64,000 nucleotides of DNA from Sipunculus nudus. Its lineage: Eukaryota > Annelida > Sipuncula > Golfingiida > Sipunculidae. Each line of letters starts with the position of its first letter. The stretch's first letter is position 1. The notes under the pieces were generated by a model that did not search any database, was not told where the DNA came from, and worked only from the letters and a program-made list of their open reading frames with translations. Position numbers and translations under genes: made by a program. The DNA lies in contig CM049309.1 in assembly GCA_026874595.1 (NCBI GenBank), positions 27,469,033 to 27,533,032 on the forward strand, read 5' to 3'. This document shows, one piece after another, positions 60,092 through 64,000 of this stretch.

Positions 60092-60202
60092 CCATCCAAA
60101 CGCCCACGCCATAAAACTGGACGACACTGTCATTACTGGACAAGTTGTTGTACAAGTTTAACTGTCCAATAAAACCCACAATGTCCTGGTCTTTGGCGTC
60201 AG
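60092..60202 (-). CDS. Tyrosine-kinase-like exon 1 of 3 seen (helix alpha-C to beta-5)
   Basis: A 111-nt internal exon. On the minus strand it is bounded by a pyrimidine-rich acceptor ending TTTCAG and a GTACGT donor. It opens with two bases of a split codon, has 36 full codons and leaves one base, so its phase fits the exon at 55405-55248 exactly. The translation aligns without gaps to the alpha-C helix, beta-4 and start of beta-5 of receptor tyrosine kinases; the stretch VVQFYGVG sits where FGFR-type kinases have a block like NIINLLGAC. The alpha-C glutamate that salt-bridges the beta-3 lysine is Gln here (codon 60164-60162). The ATP-binding glycine loop and beta-3 lysine would lie upstream, above 60.2 kb, and were not found. 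The family call rests on all three exons together. The gene could be a transmembrane receptor or a cytoplasmic kinase; no extracellular or membrane part is visible. Confidence 0.72.
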
Positions 60203-60344
60203 CTGAAATATAAACATTTTAAGTTAAAAACCTTAGGCCTAATTCTATCAAACTATCGGACTTGAGCGATATCTAAATTGTATGAAACTTCAAATATACT
60301 GTCACAGTGTCACATTAATGTCGCCGTTTGAATTGAATCTGTCC

Positions 60345-60960
60345 ATTAATCAGTGGGCCATGACGCTCAGCTGAATTTGACATACAGATGATGCATGTAT
60401 TAATTTTAATGTTATGATCTGGGGGAAAATATTTGTTAAGTAACCTTGAACAATGGATAGAATGGACAGACTTCCCAAGTTCTCAAAATCAAGCATTTTG
60501 TTCATAGGCCTTCGAAAATAAGATACATTGTCCTTATTTAGGGTTTCAGCTACCAAAATATATAGCCCACAGAATATATGCCACTGTGATCTAATATCAA
60601 GATTCAAAGGAGACTTGCCAAGTAACCTCCCCGAATTTTACAATAGAAGGTTCTAGGTCGAAAAGTTAGGTTTTGTGCCCTGTGTGACTGTCTGGGTGCT
60701 CAGAACAAAGTTGTTTGCCAGTAGTTTGTAGAATATGGGTCCCTTTGCCCTGATTTCAGGTTTCCAAGGAGATTTGCCCAAGACTTCCCTGGACAATATG
60801 TTAGAAGATTCTAGGCCTAAATAATAAAATTTGTGGCCCGTCTGAAAGTCTAGTTGCTCAAGATCATGTTTTCGGCCAGTAGGTCACAGAATATAGGTCA
60901 ACATGAGCTAATTTAGGGTTTCCAAGAAAATTTGCCTAGTACCTTAAAACTAAAAGCTAA
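60345..60960 (+). repeat. Family A-like fragment with ~165-bp units
   Basis: GGGCCATGACGCTCAGCTGA at the left edge is the family A terminus. The units contain GGTTTCCAAGGAGATTTGCC and AGAATATGGGTCCC. Confidence 0.55.
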
Positions 60961-61690
60961 AAAAGCTAAAAACTGTAGTTATATTTCAAGCTGTTACATT
61001 AAATAAGCTGTAATTAAATCGCCGAAATCCTCTAACTTAAAAATGTAGCTTTTATTAAAACTCCGAGATCCTCTAACTAAAAACAAAACACTTTAGCTGT
61101 GATTAAAACGCCCACAACCCCCCAAATAAAAACTTAAGTTGTGATTAAAACGCAGAGATCCTCTAACACAAAGAACTGCAGCTGTGATTAAAATGTCGAG
61201 ATCCTCTAACATAAAAACTGTAGCTGTGATTAAAACGTGGCAGTCATGTAACATAAAAAACTGTAGCTGTGGCTAAAAGCCGAAATCCTCTGACATAAAA
61301 AACCTGTAATTGTGATAAAAACATCGAGATCCTCTATTTTTTAAATTTGTAGCTTAGATTAAAACGCCAAGATCCTCCAACATAACAAGTGATCCATTGG
61401 TCATGAAGCTCAGCTGACGACATTCACAAAAGGAATTTTATCATCTTATTGCCAAATGTTGTATGTGGTATCCCCATTCACACTTAGTAGCTCGGAGGAT
61501 ATGGGTAACAGAGACCTAATTTCAGGTTTCCAAGGAGATTCTCTTACACAATAAAAACTTATAACTGCAGCTGTAATTAAAACACCAAGATCCTCTTACA
61601 TATAATCTGTATCTGTGATTAAAACGACGAAACCCTCTGACATAAAAACCGTAGTTGTGATCAAAACACCGACATCCTCTTACATGACAA
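60960..61690. repeat. 43-bp minisatellite split by a family A fragment
   Basis: Unit AACTGTAGCTGTGATTAAAA then CGCCGAGATCCTCTAACATA, about ten copies to 61384. A family A end (ACAAGTGATCCATTGGTCAT, GCTCAGCTGACG) occupies 61384-61545, and the unit resumes for about three copies to 61690. Confidence 0.8.
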
Positions 61691-64000
61691 AACAAGAGAC
61701 CCGGGGGTCTAATGTTCACTCTGCGAATTACTGTGCACGATGGCAGGTAATTAAAAAAGGTGAATGTGAAAATACCATTCATTCCTTTCCAAGTAGACAC
61801 TGTCCTATTGCACAAGGTAGGTGGCGCCACCTGTCAGGTTTACAAGAAAACTTTTCAAGATTGATGGACATGCCAAATTTCAGACCAATACATTGAACCA
61901 GTCCTGAGGTATGAACAATTTTTACCCAAAGAAAATGTACGGATGGATGCCACAGGAAAATGATTGCCGATGGCATAACCAGTCTTTGGTGGAAGTTTGA
62001 GGAGTCCAAGATCTATGCACATGCGCAATCGCAGGCCAATACAGCAAATCACTCCTCAGTAAAAAGGCATTAGGTTATTCTATGAAAACAGGAAGGAAGG
62101 TGGCGCCAACTGTCTGGTTTACGAGAAAACTTTCTACGATGGATAAACATGCCAAATTACAGACCAATACCTTCAACCACTTCTGAGGTATGAGCAATTT
62201 TCACCCACAGCAAATGTACCGAAAACAATTGCAGATGGCGCCACCAGTCTTGAGTACAAGATGGGGGAGTCCAAGATCTATGGATATGGGCAATTTCAGC
62301 TCAATACTTTGAACTACTCCTGAGATTTGGGCTGTTATCTTAAAGACACCAAGGTTTGTACTCCACAGAAAGGTCACCCATCATTGTTACCAACAACTGC
62401 ATAGGTGAGGGAACAAGTATGCCAGGTTTCAGAAAGATCAGTCTCAGAGGAGACTCTGTTTCGGCGGATTAAAACAAATAAATACTTAATGACATATTTT
62501 GGATAAAAGCAGAAAAGACCATTACAGCCTGCTGAAAGTAGCTAAACAGAGGTAGCGCCACCTGCAGGTCAAAATCTTTAAGCAGTCACATGATCAATAC
62601 TCCTGTGAAATTTGAAACTGAAGGCTGCAGCAGTTCCTAAGATATTTAGTAACAGACAATACTTCATGTATATAAACACATCAAGTTGTCAAATTTTGCG
62701 ATCGACAAAATTTGAAGTTCCGTAGAGACGCTATCTTGATAATGACTTGACTGAATTTATACTCAAATTATTCCCCTTCCTCTAAGGAACTGTAGACTGA
62801 TATTAAGGCCGAAATATTATTATCTTATGACTTATCTCGGAAGAAGTGGAAAAGACCATTTCGTCCCGCAGAAAGTAGGTCAACACAGGTGGCGCCACCT
62901 GAAGGTCAAAATCATTTAGCAGTCACATGATCAATATTCCTGTGAAATTTGAAACTGAAGGCTGCAGCAGTTTCTAAGATATTTGGTAACAGACAATACA
63001 TCCTGTATGGGAACACATCAAGTTGCCAAATTTTGCAATTGACACAATTTGAAGTTCCATAGATATGCCATCTTGAAAATGACTTGACTGAATTTATACT
63101 CAAATTATTACCCTTCTTCCTAGGAACTGCTGACTATGATATAAAACAAAGTTTTTATACTTTATGACATATCTTGGAAAAAGCAGAAAAGACCATTACA
63201 GCCTGTAGAAAGTAGGTCAACACAGGTTGCGCCACCTTGAGGTCAAAATCATTTAGCAGTCACATGATCATGCAATATTCCTGTGAACTTTGAAACTGAA
63301 GGCTGCAGCAGTTCCTGAGACATTTGGTAACAGACAATACATCATGTATAGAAACACATCAAGTTGTCATATTTTGCGATCAACAGAATTGGAAGTTCTG
63401 TAGATACGCCATCTTGAAAATGACTTAATCGAATTTATACTCAAATTATTCTCCTTCCTCTAAGGAACTGCTGACTATGATATGAAGGCCCATATATTAA
63501 TATTTTATGACTATATCTCGGAAGAAGTGGAAAAGAGCATTTCATCCCGCAGAAAGTAGGTCATCACAGGTGGCGCCACCTGGAGGTACAAATCATTTAG
63601 CAGTCACATGATCAATATTCCTGTGAAATTTGAAACTGAAGGCTGCAGCGGTTCCTGAGATATTTGGTAACAGACAATAGATAATGATAAGAAATACATC
63701 AAAGTTGTCAAATTTTGCGATTAACACAATTTGAAGTTCCGTAGAGATGCCATCTTGAAAATGGCTTGACTTAATTTATACTCAAATTATTCCTCTTCCC
63801 CTAAGGAACTGTTGACTATGATTTGAATGCTTAAATATTATTATCTTATGACTTATCTCTGAAGAAGTAGAAAAGATTATTTCGTCCCGCAGAAAGTAGG
63901 TCAACACAGGTGGCGCCACCTTGAGGTCAAAATCATTTAGCAGTCACATGATCATGCAATATTCCTGTGAAATTTGAAACTGAAGACTACAGCAGTTCCT
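61690..64000 (+). mobile_element. Family F element with ~340-bp monomers, right end beyond window
   Basis: Starts ACAAGAGACCCGGGGGTCTA (about 61688), like the copy at 17918. After a diverged lead (GGTGGCGCCACC at 61820-61831) come regular monomers. CAGGTGGCGCCACCTG is perfect at 62886-62901 and 63567-63582, and GGTGGCGCCACC at 63909-63920, with degenerate copies at 62551 and 63223; spacing is 335-344. Each monomer also has GCAGTCACATGATCAATATT and GCCATCTTGAAAATGACTT. Not coding. Confidence 0.8.

Noticed and set aside
61522-61830. Minus-strand frame with repeated YVRG and CFNY words
   Set aside because: Translation of the 43-bp minisatellite.

Overview
This is a window of metazoan nuclear DNA: introns with GT-AG borders, LINE, LTR and tyrosine-recombinase retrotransposons, tRNA-derived SINEs, MITEs and long minisatellites. 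I see no bacterial operon, rRNA gene, intact tRNA gene or CRISPR array. The repeat style (short ends followed by GTCC-rich tracts, ~340-bp internal tandem monomers, a Ty3-type element with integrase upstream of RT) suggests a marine invertebrate, a lophotrochozoan or a non-vertebrate deuterostome; I cannot place it more closely.

The only host gene I can support is on the minus strand. Three exons (60202-60092, 55405-55248, 38138-38037) join in matching phases into 123 codons plus a split first codon of a receptor-tyrosine-kinase-like domain, from helix alpha-C to the activation loop. Three catalytic positions are changed (alpha-C Glu to Gln, HRD to HRE, DFG to GLN), so it reads as a pseudokinase. 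The glycine loop should lie beyond 60.2 kb and the C-lobe below 38.0 kb; I could not find either. Almost everything else between and around these exons is intron or flank filled with repeats.

Layout: 0-7.5 kb, a tandem/dispersed repeat family carrying CTCF-like sites, with a 4,662-bp-offset duplication. 7.5-9.8 kb, SINE and repeat debris. 9.8-12.0 kb, family A element (337-bp monomers). 12-16 kb, AT-rich, little content. 16-20.3 kb, a decayed Tx1/L1-like LINE split by a family F element. 20.3-21.9 kb, repeat end, SINE and microsatellites. 21.9-23.8 kb, a second LINE RT. 24.1-31.0 kb, a Gmr1-like Ty3 retrotransposon (gag-PR-IN-RT-RH) with a PIF/Harbinger-type MITE in gag. 33.1-38.0 kb, a 77-bp minisatellite split by a family B repeat and an LTR. 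38.0-40.2 kb, kinase exon 3, a LINE fragment and an inverted LTR. 41.3-45.4 kb, nested family A elements. 46.0-47.05 kb, a pogo/Tigger remnant. 47.5-52.7 kb, a 48-49-bp minisatellite cut by a 3,177-bp TIR element. 53.4-54.8 kb, a DIRS-like tyrosine-recombinase pseudogene. 55-60 kb, kinase exons 2 and 1, a family A piece, SINEs and one unknown ORF. 61-64 kb, a 43-bp minisatellite and a second family F array.

The most notable non-gene pattern is that several unrelated-looking repeat families (A, B, F) keep the same palindrome GGTGGCGCCACC once per ~340-bp monomer. Families A and F also share an end architecture (ACAAGnGACCC at one end, a hairpin then CTAAAAA at the other), which suggests one class of non-autonomous, Helitron-like elements.
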